64,000 bases of DNA, from NCBI GenBank assembly GCA_030272155.1, contig CP126192.1:3506501-3570500 (forward strand), in the 5' to 3' direction. Shown one piece after another: positions 49,299 to 61,500 of the stretch. The DNA comes from Tetradesmus obliquus. Its lineage: Eukaryota; Chlorophyta; Chlorophyceae; Sphaeropleales; Scenedesmaceae. Below the pieces are notes generated by a model, which did not search any database, was not told the origin of the DNA, and saw nothing but the letters and a program-made list of their open reading frames with translations. Position 1 is the stretch's first letter, and the number at the start of each line of letters is the position of its first letter. The position numbers were made by a program, and so were the translations under genes.

Positions 49299-50281
49299 CT
49301 ACAGCTGCGCAGATTCTGTCATAGCACACTTGATGCACTGCAGGATGTACTCGTGCAGCTTATCCAGCGCTTCCCCAAAGTTGCCATATGTAACTTTGAC
49401 CACAGGCAGGCCCTGTGCCTCATATGCACACAGATACTCCTGCAAGAGCCGCATACGCCGCAGTGCCTCGCCGCCACTCACAGGCACTGCCGCACTGCTG
49501 CTGCCACCCTGGCCACTGCTGCTGCTGCTGCTGCCGATTGCTGAATTGGCTCCGGCTGCTGCACTGCTACTGGTGCAAACCCCGACACTATCTGCTGCTG
49601 CTGCTGTGCTTGCCTGTCCACCTGCTTGTGAAGGCCCTGCTGCATCATTATTGCTGCTGCTGCTGCTGCTGCTGTTGAACATGCCCAGGTGTGCCAGGGC
49701 CTCCTCCTGCATCAGCACATGGTCCGCCTCATCCATGTAGACCAGCACAGGCACAAACAGCGGACGCTGCGCCTGCTCACTGTCAATGTCATGCCTGTGT
49801 GAGCTGGCCTGCTGCTGCTGCTGCTGCTGGGCATCAGCCGGGCTGCAACACGCAGCAGACTGTGAAGCAATACCAGCACCAGCAGCAGCACCAGCGTCTT
49901 TGCCAGCAGCAGCACCAGCAGCTGCTGCTCCACCCTCTGCTGCAGTTGCTCGACTGCTGTCAACAATGCCATTTTGCTGCTGGCTCTCCTCCAATCGCGA
50001 CCTGGCTGCCAGTGGGCTGCGAGGCTGCTGAGGGGGCAGTGGCGGCAAACCAGACCGCTGCTGCTGCTGCTGCTGCTGCAGTTTGGGGGAGCCCATCGAG
50101 CTTGCCTGCTGGCTGCCTTGCTGCTGCAGCATGTGCAGGAGATCTGCTTCCAGGCTTGCTGACTCAGCAGCACTGCTGGCCAAGACTGTGCCATTCATGC
50201 CGCTGTCTGACCCCAGCATGCTCTGCCCCTGCTCAGCAGCTGCTGCAGAACTGCCAGCAGGAGCACTGCTGCCTTGCTCTG

Positions 50282-50332
<51 letters not shown>

Positions 50333-51391
50333 TGGCAATATCCCAGAGCTGCTGCACATGTGCACTGGCATGCTGCTGCTGCTGCCGCTGCTGCTGTTCC
50401 AGCAAACTCAATGCTATCAGGTCTGGGGCCACGCCGTGCGCTTGCCGCTGCTGCTGCGCCTGCTCTGCCGGCTGCAGCTGCTGCCATGAGTTGCTGCGGC
50501 TGAGCCGGTGCACAGCAGACGTGCTGCCGTTGAGTGGGCTTGCGCTACCTGGCAGTGCCGGCCCGCTGCTGCTGCTTTTGCTGCCGGCAGCACAAACAGC
50601 GCTGCTGATGTCAGGAGCAGAGGGCTCCTGGCTCAGTAGTGGGGAGCAGCAGGATGGCTGCCTGCTGACCACCTCTGTGGTGGAGTGCTCCAAGCTAAGT
50701 GCAGGAGAGCCGCCAGTAGGGCCGCCTTCACTGCCTATGCTAGAATAGGGGCTGCCAGGCGGACCCAACCCCTGCTGCTGCTGCTGCTGCTGCTGGTAGT
50801 GCTGGCTGTGCTGCAGCAGGGCCACTGCCTCTGCTGTTGCTGCACAGACCTGCAGCTCATCAAGCATGATGACAGCAGGAGGCGTGGAGGGGCTGGCGGG
50901 CCTGGAGTGTGCTGACGCCTGCAGCTGTGCTTCTTGTTGCTGGTGTGACAGCGTGTCCTCGCCAGCTGCTGCTGCTGCTGCTGCATGCAGTGATGCAGCC
51001 TGCGACTGTTTGAGGTCGCTGCTGTGTGTGCTAGCAGCAGCCCGGTCTGCAGCATCTGCTGCTGCCTCCTGGGTCCCGTTTTCAAAACCTGCTGCTGCGG
51101 GACTTTTGCTGCTCTGGACTGATGGATGCTGCTGCTGCGAGGAATGGCAAGTGCTGTCGCTGCTATGTGGTGCTGCCTGTGCTACTGCTACGTTTTCAGT
51201 CTGTGCAATGTTGCTGCCTGGCAGCCAGTCATGCCCCTCTGCACCCAGTTGCTGCTGCCGGGGCAGCTGTGCCTTATTGCTGTTTGCTGCTTCTACCCCA
51301 GACTGCTGCCACTGCTGCTGCTGCTGGTCCTGCAGATGCTCCTGCTGCTGCACCTTCTGTTGTTGTCCCTGCAGCTGCAGGTCCGTTGCCA

Positions 51392-51426
<35 letters not shown>

Positions 51427-53883
51427 GTTCTGGCGCCGTTGCTTGTGCACTGGCTGCTTCCAAGCTCCACCACTGCTGGCAGCCTGCCTCTGCCAGCAGC
51501 AGCAGCAGCAGCAGCACTGCCAGCAGCTGATGTACCAGGCCCTGCAGGCAGCTCATGGCCTGCTGACCAGCTCCTGCCTGCCAGGCTCAGCCCGGAGTTG
51601 CTTGCCCCAGCGCTGTCGCTGCTGTCCGACACGCCAGCAGCAGCAGCAGCTGCCGCCGCCTCCGCACTCCTGCGAGGTGCAGACGTCAAGCTGCGCCTGA
51701 ACCCAGCAGCCTGCGGCGTCTGCAGGTCACTGGCTGCTGCTGCTGCTGCTGTGCGTGCTGTGCGTATCGGGCTGATGGCTGCCGCTGGCCGTGCAGGCAG
51801 CATGATGATGCCGCGCCGCTGGAAGTCCTGGATGTACAGCCCGGGGTCCAGGTGGGCGCCCTCAATGATGATGGGCTTGCCGTCAGTCAGCGTCTGCGGC
51901 AACAGCAGCAGCAGCAGGCAGCGCGGCTCACACGCCGGAGCAATGCATGCCAGGATTTGATGGGGTCAAGCCTGGCACGCGCGCAGACTAATGCTGCCTC
52001 ATCGAACTGCAGCATCGCTCTGCTGCTGTGCTCCTGCAGCTTGCTCTGGATAAGCACACTGCACCAGCCCTTCAGCTCATGCCTTCCAGGGCATCTTTTT
52101 GGCCATTTTGGACATTTCAAACCACCTGTAGAACAGTTTGCAAGCCCTCACCTTGATGAGGTCGCCGTCCATGCCCTTGCGCACCACGCGCGCCTCCCGC
52201 CTGAACTCCGCCACCAGGCCAGCATCGCTCAGCCCAAGCCGGCACCACAGCGGCGTGGCGTGCAGCGGGCTGTCACCACCGGCACGCAGCAGCTGCAGCA
52301 GCGGCAGTGGGTGGACAGGTGTGCTGTCATTCGGGGCAGCTCAGGTTGGATGCAGATGCTGCTGTGCAGCAAGTGCTTGCTGTATGTGTCGCTGACTGTT
52401 TGACTGCACGGGCTCTGACACTGCAGGATGACATCACCATCTGAAGCAATGATACTAACTTGCTGGATGTGTTGGTGTTGTTTATCGCACAAAGGGTTGA
52501 CACTGCTGCCGGACGCCTACCTCATAAATGACGTCTGTCTGCATGACGTTTGGGATGTTGATGCGTGACGCCAGCTGCTGTGCGATGGTGGACTTCCCTG
52601 CACAGCCAGCAACAAAGCATCACATGTTTCGAAAGTAAAGGCCACGCATCAGGATGTTGCGCAGCATGCGACAGCTGCAATGGTCGCTTTCACTGTCTCC
52701 ACCACTTCTGGCATCCGCTCTCTGCAGGAGACCTTCCTCCAGGCCGATGCTAGCCAGCAATGTGCCCCAGTGCTGCTGCTGCTGCTGCTGCTGCATCTGC
52801 TGCTGCTGCTGCTGGGACGCAGTCATTGATGTGTGCTGCCTGGCCTGCTGCTCTGCTGCCAGATCTCGCCACTGCTGGGCTCACCAGTCCAAGCTGTGCC
52901 GCAGATGATGATGCAGAGCGGCCGCCGCTGCTGGTAGAACTGCGTCACCATCCTGTAGCAGTCGATGTACTGCTCGTTGAAGCCCTTTGCGCGGATGATG
53001 CTGAACAGAACGTTTTCCAGCTCCGTCTGCACGTGCCAGCAGGTCAAAAGATTCGTGGGGCAGCCACAACAGCAGAAGCACAAGAGCCAAGAAGGACCGC
53101 TTATGCAAGCGCTGACACTGAGCAGATGACGGCTGGTTACAGCACCCCTAATCCAGTGTGCTGTGCTTGCCTGCTGATTCCCTGCTATTGGGCACACTGC
53201 TGCCCGTAGCTCAGTGAGAAGTGTAATGCACCACTGCATCATGCTGCTGCTTCTGCTGCGCCCGCACCTGCGTGACATCCTGCAAGTTGTTGTCCACCAA
53301 ATACTTCTTCGTCTCCAGTGCAATCTTGACAGCCTGCAGGAACGAGGCCACTTTGATCAACGAGACGCCTCTTGTGCCAGGATGCTGTTGACGAGCATGA
53401 CTAGGCACTGCTAGCCCTGAGGCCCAACTGGTATGCTTGTGCTGTCTGCAACGAGCCAGCTGATTGCTGCTTCTTTGTGGGCACAACCATCAACAACGTG
53501 ACCACGTTGATCAAAATGCTGCAGGTCAACCAGTGCTGCACCACACGCTGTCTGTGCCCAGCGCACCTTGATGTAAGGTATCTTGGTGACGGTAAGCATG
53601 CGGCAAATCAGGAAGCGGGACAGCACATAGTAGTGGTCCATGTTTTCACCCAGCCACACCTTGACCTGCAGCAGTACACAGCCCCATCAGCTGCGCTGCT
53701 GTGTAGTGTGCTAGCTGCGGCTGTCGAAGCTATCTTGGAGCCAAGCTGAAACCAAAAGGTGTGAGTTTGCTTTACAAAGCCAAGATCATGCAAAGCTATG
53801 ATCACCTTGAAGAAATCATACTTGGAGGTGCCAGTCCGCTTCTTGGGCCTGCCCCCCTCCTGGCCACCTCGAGCCACGTCCAT
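49299..53883 (-). CDS. LPA1-like: LPA1 / 2-phosphoglycerate kinase-like P-loop protein, 1,065 aa
   Basis: This is a relative of plant LOW PHYTIC ACID 1 and Arabidopsis 2-PGK-related P-loop proteins, which influence inositol phosphate (phytate) levels; the true substrate is uncertain. Seven minus-strand exons (53883-53806, 53665-53567, 53333-53268, 53026-52885, 52597-52521, 52292-52152, 51893-49299) join in phase. Family blocks are KYDFFKVKVWLGENMDHYYV and LSRFLICRMLTVTKIPYIK (residues 21-59), IALETKKYLVDNNLQDV, and Walker A CGTAWTG|KST (about 122-132, split by an intron). Next come INIPNVMQTDVIYE, ARVVRKGMDGDLIK and IIIEGAHLDPGLYI, and finally PVLVYMDEADHV near residue 910. Between the last two blocks lies a roughly 675-residue Gln/Ser/Ala insert, far longer than the linker in land plants. 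The catalytic core is intact. The gene diverges from the CBM20 gene. Confidence 0.9.
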
Positions 53884-54445
53884 CCTATTGGAACGTGGTT
53901 ATTTGCTCTGCTCACATCATGAACAGCCACTTATAGCTGACCGCAACGCCATAAATGCCAAGGTTTGTGCAAACGTACAGCATATGCGGGCTGAGCGCGA
54001 ATACCAAATAGCGCCTCACAAAATGGTCTGACCGTCCTAAAGCTGCCTGATCAGAACAGAGGCTGGTGTGCGTGCATGCGACTGTGGTCAATACAGTGAC
54101 ACCGCCCCTTCACCTTCGAGACAACCGTGCGGAGAACCTGAGCAAGCCTTAATTCAGGCAATGCTGCGCAAGGTTGAGCATTTACGAGAGTTGATCTTAC
54201 GGTGTTCTGCTTGCTACAATGCATCCTCCATTCGGCTCTTGCTGACGTAGTGAGAGGCTTCACCCGTGATCACAGCTAGCTGTTCTATGCAGGCCATCCG
54301 CTGTCCTCGGGGTGAGTTTTTATGAGCCAATTTCTTTGGGCACGCAGCCAGTCCAGTCCTGCTTCTTTCCAGCGGGTGCCATCCGTTGAAAGCGTGCAGC
54401 ACAAAGTGAGCGTGCAGTCCACCTGCAGGAGAACTCTCTCTCAAT
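53884..54445. promoter_or_regulatory. Divergent promoter region, LPA1-like / CBM20 genes
   Basis: These 562 bp separate divergent start codons. One short open frame (54068-54250) lacks recognisable features. No TATA element is clear. Confidence 0.45.
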
Positions 54446-56679
54446 ATGCAGGCAATGCATGTTTTGTGCCCTGCAGGACGGGCAGGTGCCAATTGCAGTA
54501 GCACTGGCAGCAGCAGCAGCGGCAGCAGCAGCAGCAGCAGGAACCATGCTGCCCGCACCCTGCTGCACTCATCAACATGGCTAGGAGCTGCTGCCAGGCG
54601 CAGTGCACTCCCACTGCCAGCACTGCGCATCTGCAGCAGCAGGCCCCGCAGCAGGGTTCAGGGCGTACCCCCGCTGCGTGACCAGCAGGCACACGAGCTG
54701 CCTGTCTCCTGGCGCAACTCGCTCAAGAACCGCCAAACCGAAGCCGACAACGCAGCCGCCAGCAACGGCAGCAACACGCGCGAGTTCAGCAGCAACAGCG
54801 GTCCCGTGCAGAGCTTCCAGGCGCTGTTTCAAGGTAGCGGCGGCAGCACCACCCCGCGCCTTGCCAGCCTGCGATTCAGCATTGTGCGAGCCGTCGAGTA
54901 TGGCCAGAAGCTGCGGCTAGTAGGCAGCCCTGAGTGTCTGGGGGCCTGGGATGCTGAGCAGGGCCCTGACATGAAGTGGCATGAGGGCCACAAGTGGACG
55001 GCGTATGCTGAGCTGGCGGCAGGCAGCCACGAGTTCAAGTTTGTGGTGGAGCACAGGTGAGGTGGCGTGAGCCTTGAGCTGCTCTACTGGCTTGAGTCAG
55101 TGTGAGGCTGTGTTTGCCAACGATGCCCGTGTCAGCCAAAGCCTCTACGCACTCGTCACGACGCCTTTGATCTTTGGCATGTGGTCCCGCAAGCACGGCT
55201 GTTCGCCATGGCACCTTCCCACGCCTGGTCAGCCTTGTGTGCTGAGTACTGTGCTCACACACCCAGTGTATGTCTGATACTTGCGTGCTTGCGCAGGTCT
55301 GGGGAGATGGAGTGGGAGCCTGGCAACAACCGCACGCTGGAGGTGCCTGCCACTGCAGCAGAGATGCAAGTGGCAGGCCAGTGGGGCGAGACTGGGGACA
55401 CAGAGACACTGGAGGCGAGGCCACGAGTGCTCATACAGCTGACGGTGCCGTAGAACTGTCGCGGTTGGACAGCTGACAGTGCGCTGCTTGCGCACTGCCA
55501 TAGATGCTGCTGTAAGCTTGCAGGACAGCTGGCTGCTGCGTGGGTAGCTGCTTTTTGAGGTCTGTATTGAGCTAGCGCAGCCATGGCAGCTGCTCACACA
55601 AAGCACACACACAGCGTGCATGATAACACGTCGTTGCACAACGAGTGCAAGCAATGCCATTTTCTGTGACTTGTGAATGTGCCGGCATGTCTGTGTGCTG
55701 TGCAGTTGCTACTGCAGCCCGATGCCACCGAGGGGCGGCGCCGCCAGCAGCAGCTGCTAGAAGCAGCGCAAGTGGCAGCTGAGACTGCTTCTGGCCCAGT
55801 TGAGCCAGCTGCTGCAGTGGCAGCAGCACAGGCTGCTGATGAGCTGTGGAGTGTGTTGGAGCTGGACCAGCAGAGCCAGATGCAGCCACCACCTCGTGAC
55901 AGCGCTGCAGCGCCAGCAGGAGGTATCTCGCAGCAGCAGATAGACATGCTGCTGCAGGCCATGAAAGCAGAGCTGGGGTCTGCTAGGACCGAGGAAGATG
56001 CCGCAGCAGCAGCATCCGCTGCTGTTGATGCAGCAGGCGGTGCTGGCAATGGAGTGCCGACGCCGCAGCAGATTCAGCAGCTGATGCAAGCGCTGAGAGC
56101 AGAGCTCACCCCGTCGGCTGCAGATGCAGCAGGTGCTGCAGCCACAGCAGCTGAACCGGCGTACGCAGCTCCTGCACCTGCAGCTGACAGCAGCAGCAGC
56201 AGCAGCATGGTGGTGAGCTCTGCTGGAGCTGCTGCTGATGTGGCAGCTGCAGTGCAGCTGGATGCTCAGATGGCTGCGCACAACAACAAGCTTGTGGGCA
56301 TGCTGCTGGAGATGCGTGCTGAGCTTGTCAGTGGCATCAATGATGTGACAGCAGCAGTGCAGGAGGTGCAGGATGAGCTTGCTGAGGTGCAGCAGCAGGT
56401 GGCGCAGCTGGCAACAGAACGCTGGATGATGATGATGCAGCAGCAGCTGCTGCACCAGCAAGGCCTGGGGGCAGCAGGAGCAGCGGCAGCGGCGGCAGCT
56501 GCAGTGTTTGAGGGTACTGTTGATGCGGAGCATGCTGACGCTGCTGCCTGGAGGGCGGTGGAGAGGCAGCTCATGGCCCAGCAGGCGGCTGATGTATCCG
56601 GCAGCAGCAGCAGCACAGAGGACGCAGCTGCAGCGGGCAGCTCTGCCGGGCAGAGCAGCTGGAGGATCAAGTGGAAAGA

Positions 56680-56715
<36 letters not shown>

Positions 56716-58582
56716 TGCTCAGCCAGTTCCCGTGCTGGCAGCAGTATTGGAGCCTGCAGCTGGAAGCCGGGTGCAGCCGTCGCTGGATCTGGACTTTGCT
56801 GGTCCTGGTGCTGGTGTCATGCTTGCAGGAAACATGCAGCTGAGTCCGGCTATGCTGACATGGCGCCAGGAAGTGCTGCAGTTCAGGCAGGAGTCAAAGA
56901 TTCTGCGCACTGAACTTCATGGCCTGAATGATGTCCTGGAAAGCATGCAGCAGCAGCTGGTGGCTAACACAGCAGCCATAACAGGCCTGCAGGATGCCGT
57001 CCTGAATGATGACAAACCCGCCCCACAGGGGACAGCTGCCGCGGACCTGGCATCTGCAGTAGCAGCAGCAGCTGCCCAGGCAGGCGAAACAGCAACTGCC
57101 AGCAGCGGCCAGCTGCAGGAGCAGCTGCTGGAGAAGATCAATCAGCTGGCAGTGGATCTGAAGGAGGAAGTGAAGCATGCCGTGGAGGCAGTGGCAGCAG
57201 CAAAGCAGCCGCCGCCGGCTTCAAGCAGTGCACCCTTCTCATTTGATGCATTTGTCAGCCAGCTCTGGACAGCCCCGCCGCCGCAGGACCTGAAGCGCGA
57301 GCGGCAGCAGAGCCGCGAAGGCGGCAGCGCCCAGCAGCAGCAGGGCAGGGGCAGCAGCAGCGGCAGCGCTGCACGGGAGGAGGCTGCTGCTGCTGCCAAG
57401 CTGCTGGACAGCCACAATGTGCAGCAGTACCACAAGGGTCTGCTGGTGTGTGTGATGATGGCTGCTGGCGTGTGGGAGGAGGGCCTGCTGGACATCATAC
57501 GGGGCAGCGCCATGCGGTGAGCCGCTGCTGTTGTTGCTGTCGCCTCTCAAAACCAGATACTGATTGTCCATGGGTTGGCTATTTAAGTGTCGCACAAGGC
57601 ACCCTAGCACTGCTGAAAATCATGAGGGGCACCGCCATGCGGTGAGTCGTGGTTCGAACTGATGGCGTGCTGCACTGATGAAAAACAGATGTGTCGCTTG
57701 ATGGGAGAGCTTGACAGCATTGTGTGGGCACCACACGGTGTTCGTGTTACATACAAAAGCACAAGTCCGCCGTATCATTGCTGCATATTGCGTGAGTCAG
57801 AGATGGTAGGTGCGGCTTGCGCAAGCCTGGCCATGGTCAGTTTGCTTCCACGGCACCTGCTCTGCCCAGCACTGCTGCAGCGGCAAGTGGAAGAGAGGCG
57901 TCACCAGCAGTGGTCAAGTGGCAGCTCTGTTGTTCAGCAACCGTTGCAGATTCATTGCACCATATCTGATGTGAGCTTCCCGCCCTGCTGCTGCACCGCT
58001 GCCTGCAGGGCGACATGGCGCTCCTACAAAGCCGTGTGGGGCGATGAGCTGATGTCGGAGCTGAAGCAGCAGCTCACCACGCCGCAGGCCGTGCTGGCGG
58101 AGCTGCAGCGCAGCAGCAGCAGCAGCAGCGCTGATGAGCTGGCATGCCACGTGCTGTGGAGCCTGCAGGAGCTCAGCACGCACAGCACGCGGGTGAGTGC
58201 GGCACGGCTACCCATGTGGAGCCTGTGCAGGATGTGCAGCGTGTGTGGAAATGCGTCAGCATGGCCTGGCAGATCAGTGCTTGTCTGTTGAGCTTGCTAG
58301 CTTGCTCGCGCAGGCACACACCTGCGTGCCTGCCCTGTACATGCCTGGCTTGTGCAGATGGGATGGGGTGGTCGTTTCTAAGCTTCTGATCGCATTGTAT
58401 GGCTTTGACATACATGTGAAACATGTTGTGCACGCTGCTGCTGCTGGCAGGTTGCGCTGCTGCTGAAGCAGGTTTACAGCGGCCAGGAGGCTGCCATGAT
58501 GCAGCAGCTGGCGCCAGGCGCAGGGCCGCAGCCGTGCGCTGCTGTGCTGCTCAGGTGGATGGCTGCTGCTGCAATGGAGTGA
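54446..58582 (+). CDS. CBM20 starch-binding plus coiled-coil protein, 961 aa
   Basis: Exons 54446-55056, 55297-55444, 55706-57516, 58009-58192 and 58451-58582 join in phase to 961 aa. Residues 1-~75 are Ser/Ala/Arg-rich, a probable plastid transit peptide. Residues ~144-240 are a CBM20 starch-binding domain: FSIVRAVEYGQKLRLVGS, LGAWDAEQGPDMKWHEGHKW, then HEFKFVVEHRSGEMEWEPG, NNRTLEVP. The conserved ligand-binding Trp/Asn positions (GAWD, W-E-GNNR) are present. The rest is long helices and coiled coil with Ala/Gln/Ser runs (for example LVGMLLEMRAELVSGINDV). A globular Leu-rich C-terminal part follows (YHKGLLVCVMMAAGVWEEGL). Five Trp-Arg motifs occur at residues 89, 535, 572, 639 and 860. The layout resembles the Chlamydomonas pyrenoid proteins SAGA1/SAGA2 (inference). 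A starch-granule or pyrenoid starch-sheath role is likely. Confidence 0.85.
57610..57646 (+). repeat. Partial copy of the CBM20-gene exon 3 end, including its splice donor
   Basis: This matches 57485-57521 (32 of 37 bases), the last codons and GT donor of exon 3. It would read LLKIMRGTAMR against LLDIIRGSAMR. It lies 125 bp downstream inside intron 3 and ends in GTGAGT, a stronger donor than the real GTGAGC. Using it would add 125 bp with a TGA straight after the true exon end, so it would be non-productive. Confidence 0.7.
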
Positions 58583-61500
58583 ATCAACAATCAAGCATCC
58601 AGCTGAATCAGTTGAGGCTGGGACAGTGCGTGCTGCCTGTCTATTGCCAATTGCGCTGGTGTGGTGGATGACTGCAGCTGGTGGTGGGCAGGTTGGTAGC
58701 AGTGATCAGCAGTGCATGCTGCATGGGAGGCATGCGCCTGCAGGCCAGCATGGTGTGGTGCTGGGTGCTACTTGGGTATGCTTGCCACAGCAGCAGCATT
58801 TTTCTGTTTCTGTCTCAGCGTGAGTCAGAGATGAACAGGTGCATGTGGGGGAGGGGACACGCCTTGGTCTGCTGCTGCTGTGCCGGTGACGCTTGCCCTG
58901 GTAGAGTAAACGGACGGGGGTTGTGGGGGTGCTGGGGGGAGCAGCATGTGCACAAAATGTGCCAGTTTTGTGATAGCTGCATCCCGGCGGCTGTGCATTG
59001 CTGAATTCAGCAAGAGTCCTGGACAAACTGTTGAATCAGAGGCCACCTGCTGCCAGATACCTGGGAGCAGCAGTGCCAAAGCAGCGAGGCAATTATGCAG
59101 CGTTCCGGCTGTGGCACCAACTGGATTTTGGTTACTGAGAGTGTGTGCCTGTCACAGCTGCTGTGGTGTTGTCCATCCGTAGCAGCTGGCTGCACTATTA
59201 CTATCTTGAATTTGACCAGACTTTTGAAGGCTGTTTTGCCGGAAATCGGGCTGCTTCGGAGGGTGCTATGCGAGTGACAAGCCGGCTGTTCGCAGCCCAC
59301 ATTTTGCATGTGTGCCATCCTGAACTTGCTGCACACAGTTTTGCACGGCGGGCTGGCATTGCTGCATCAGCAGTCGCGCGCCAATGTGATGCTGGCTGCG
59401 ATGACCTTTCTGGGCTGCTTACCTTGACCCTGCTTCAAACGCATTGCATTTACTTTCATTGCTGCTCCTCACTTTGTCTGATGCCGGCTGCTTGCTTTTG
59501 GGCAGCGGCGCCCTGGCTGCCAGCAAGAGACGCGTGTAGATATGAAAACCTGGATTGTGTTGCTGGTGCCACCAACACCAGTGGTGTTGTTATGTAGCGC
59601 CTGTGAGTTGGAGGTTGGGACACTGTGCGTGCATGAGACAGCCCTGGAGCAGTCTCAACGCAAGCAGTGTGTGCTGCACGCCAGCTGCATCTCTCCGCGT
59701 GATTGTCTGCAGCCACAGCACCCAGGGGGTTGCCTGCTGTCTTGCAGCAGTTGTGTCCTGGCAGCGCTGTGTGCAGCCAATGCAGGTGAACAGCCTGCCG
59801 TCAGCAGCAAGCAGCAATGCAGCTGTGTTGTGTGTTTTGCAGGTGTTTGTTTGTGTGGGGTTTGTTGTTGGTGTTTGACTAGCATGATGCGGCAAATGAC
59901 TTGGGTTGTAGGTTGCATCTATGAATTGGCTCTCGTTGGCTCCTGACTGGGGTTCCCACTCCTCGTTGAGTGGAGCATGTAATGTAATGTAATGTAATGA
60001 ATTGCGTAAGCAACACATGACATGTGCGACGAGCTGGACTTGCAGCTTGCCTGCAGCAGCAAGTGTATGGCGCCTACTGCCATCCATTCTTGGTGGAGAT
60101 GTGGTAATTTGGTGGCACCAGGAGGAAACTTGCTGGTGCATACATGTACCAGGCCTGCTGTAAACCTGCTGCCTCTGGCAGTAGTGCAGGGGCAACACAC
60201 GTGTGGCCGTTCTACACTGTCGTTACAACTTTTTGGGTGGACAAAGCGACTGCACTGCCAGGCGTCAGTGTGAGATGTGAGCGGCTCTTGTCGCCAGCGC
60301 AGCAGCTGAGTTGGCTGCAACCTGGTGTTGTGCGCGCTGAGCGGCTTGCACTGCTTGCGGTGACGACATATCGTCTCACAGTGTGATCCTGTGTGGTGTT
60401 GGTAACGTTGATTTCAGGAAGGACAGACTTGGAGCCAGCAGCTGGCGTGCAGGAGTACGTGCCGCCAGCTCTGGTTGTTTCATGGGAAGTTCTTGGCACC
60501 ACGCTATGATGGCACATGGTTATGTTTGGATGCAACGTGTCACAGCAACGCGGCCTGACATGCATTTCCTTAGCAGGTGGTTGCTGTTCTGGCAGTGCGA
60601 CTGCTGCTTGCAGGGGCTGAGTGAGTGACTGAGTGACTATCAGGCTGTTTGAGACGTGCATGCCCCGCCCTCTTTGAAACTGAAGGGTGGTAACTTGCCT
60701 TTTGTTGACAGGGCTAGCTGTGTGCGCCAAGGCGCCAGCATGGGTTGTGGTGCGTGCATGGGCAGGGAAACACCTCGCCTGCTGTCTTTGCCCTGCATGT
60801 GGCTGAATCGGTGTTCTTACAGTCCTTTGTCTGCATGCGGCTGCCAGCGCGCCGCGCTTTGTTGTAGTGACGTTAAAGGCTGCAGCAAGCATATCCTGAT
60901 GCATGTGCCACTGGGCGCACCGCATACTGCTCGCCAGTGGCTGGCTGCTTTTGCGCACCATGGAGTGAACAGAGGGTCAACGAGTCAGCGGCTACGTGAG
61001 TTCATACGGTGGCGGGGCTGTGCGTGCTTGCCGTCCGTGTTGGGGGTGCTGAAAAGGAAAGGATCACCGTGCAAGAATGTTCCTGGGAACCACTTGATGA
61101 ACTATAAAAGCTGGCGTCGCTCGCACGGACGCTCCATTGATTGGAAACTCGACAAAACCATCTAACAATGCTATTTTCATATGTTGAACACTGTTAGGGA
61201 CTGCTGGCAAGCACCGCTGCCAGAATCGCCCGCAGTCGGAGGGTCAGGTGGTGTTCCCGTCGTGATTGTGAACAGCAAGCTGCATTTCGTGCGAACGTTT
61301 GGGACGATGTGACACGCGTTAGAAGTCGGAGGTGTTGGAAAATAAGCAGAAGCTGTCATGAAGTGACAGTCCGACCCTCACTCCGTCCTGTCTCACTTTC
61401 ACCGGACGCCAGCTGGTTGATATGAGGGATCTTCTGGCTCACATACATAGACTTGTTGGTTTTGGTAAAATTTGACCGTGCATGAACGCAAATACGCTCG

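Noticed and set aside
49691..51960. Long Leu/Cys/Ala-rich plus-strand frames
   Set aside because: Shadows of the CAG-rich LPA1-like exon read in antisense as CTG/GCT.
57640..57665. GGTTCGAAC, a tRNA T-loop-like sequence
   Set aside because: No acceptor or anticodon stems surround it. No tRNA was found in the window.
60212..60961. 249-codon open frame on the minus strand
   Set aside because: Random-looking composition, no motifs, no splice logic. Long frames occur easily in this GC-rich, CTG-rich DNA.
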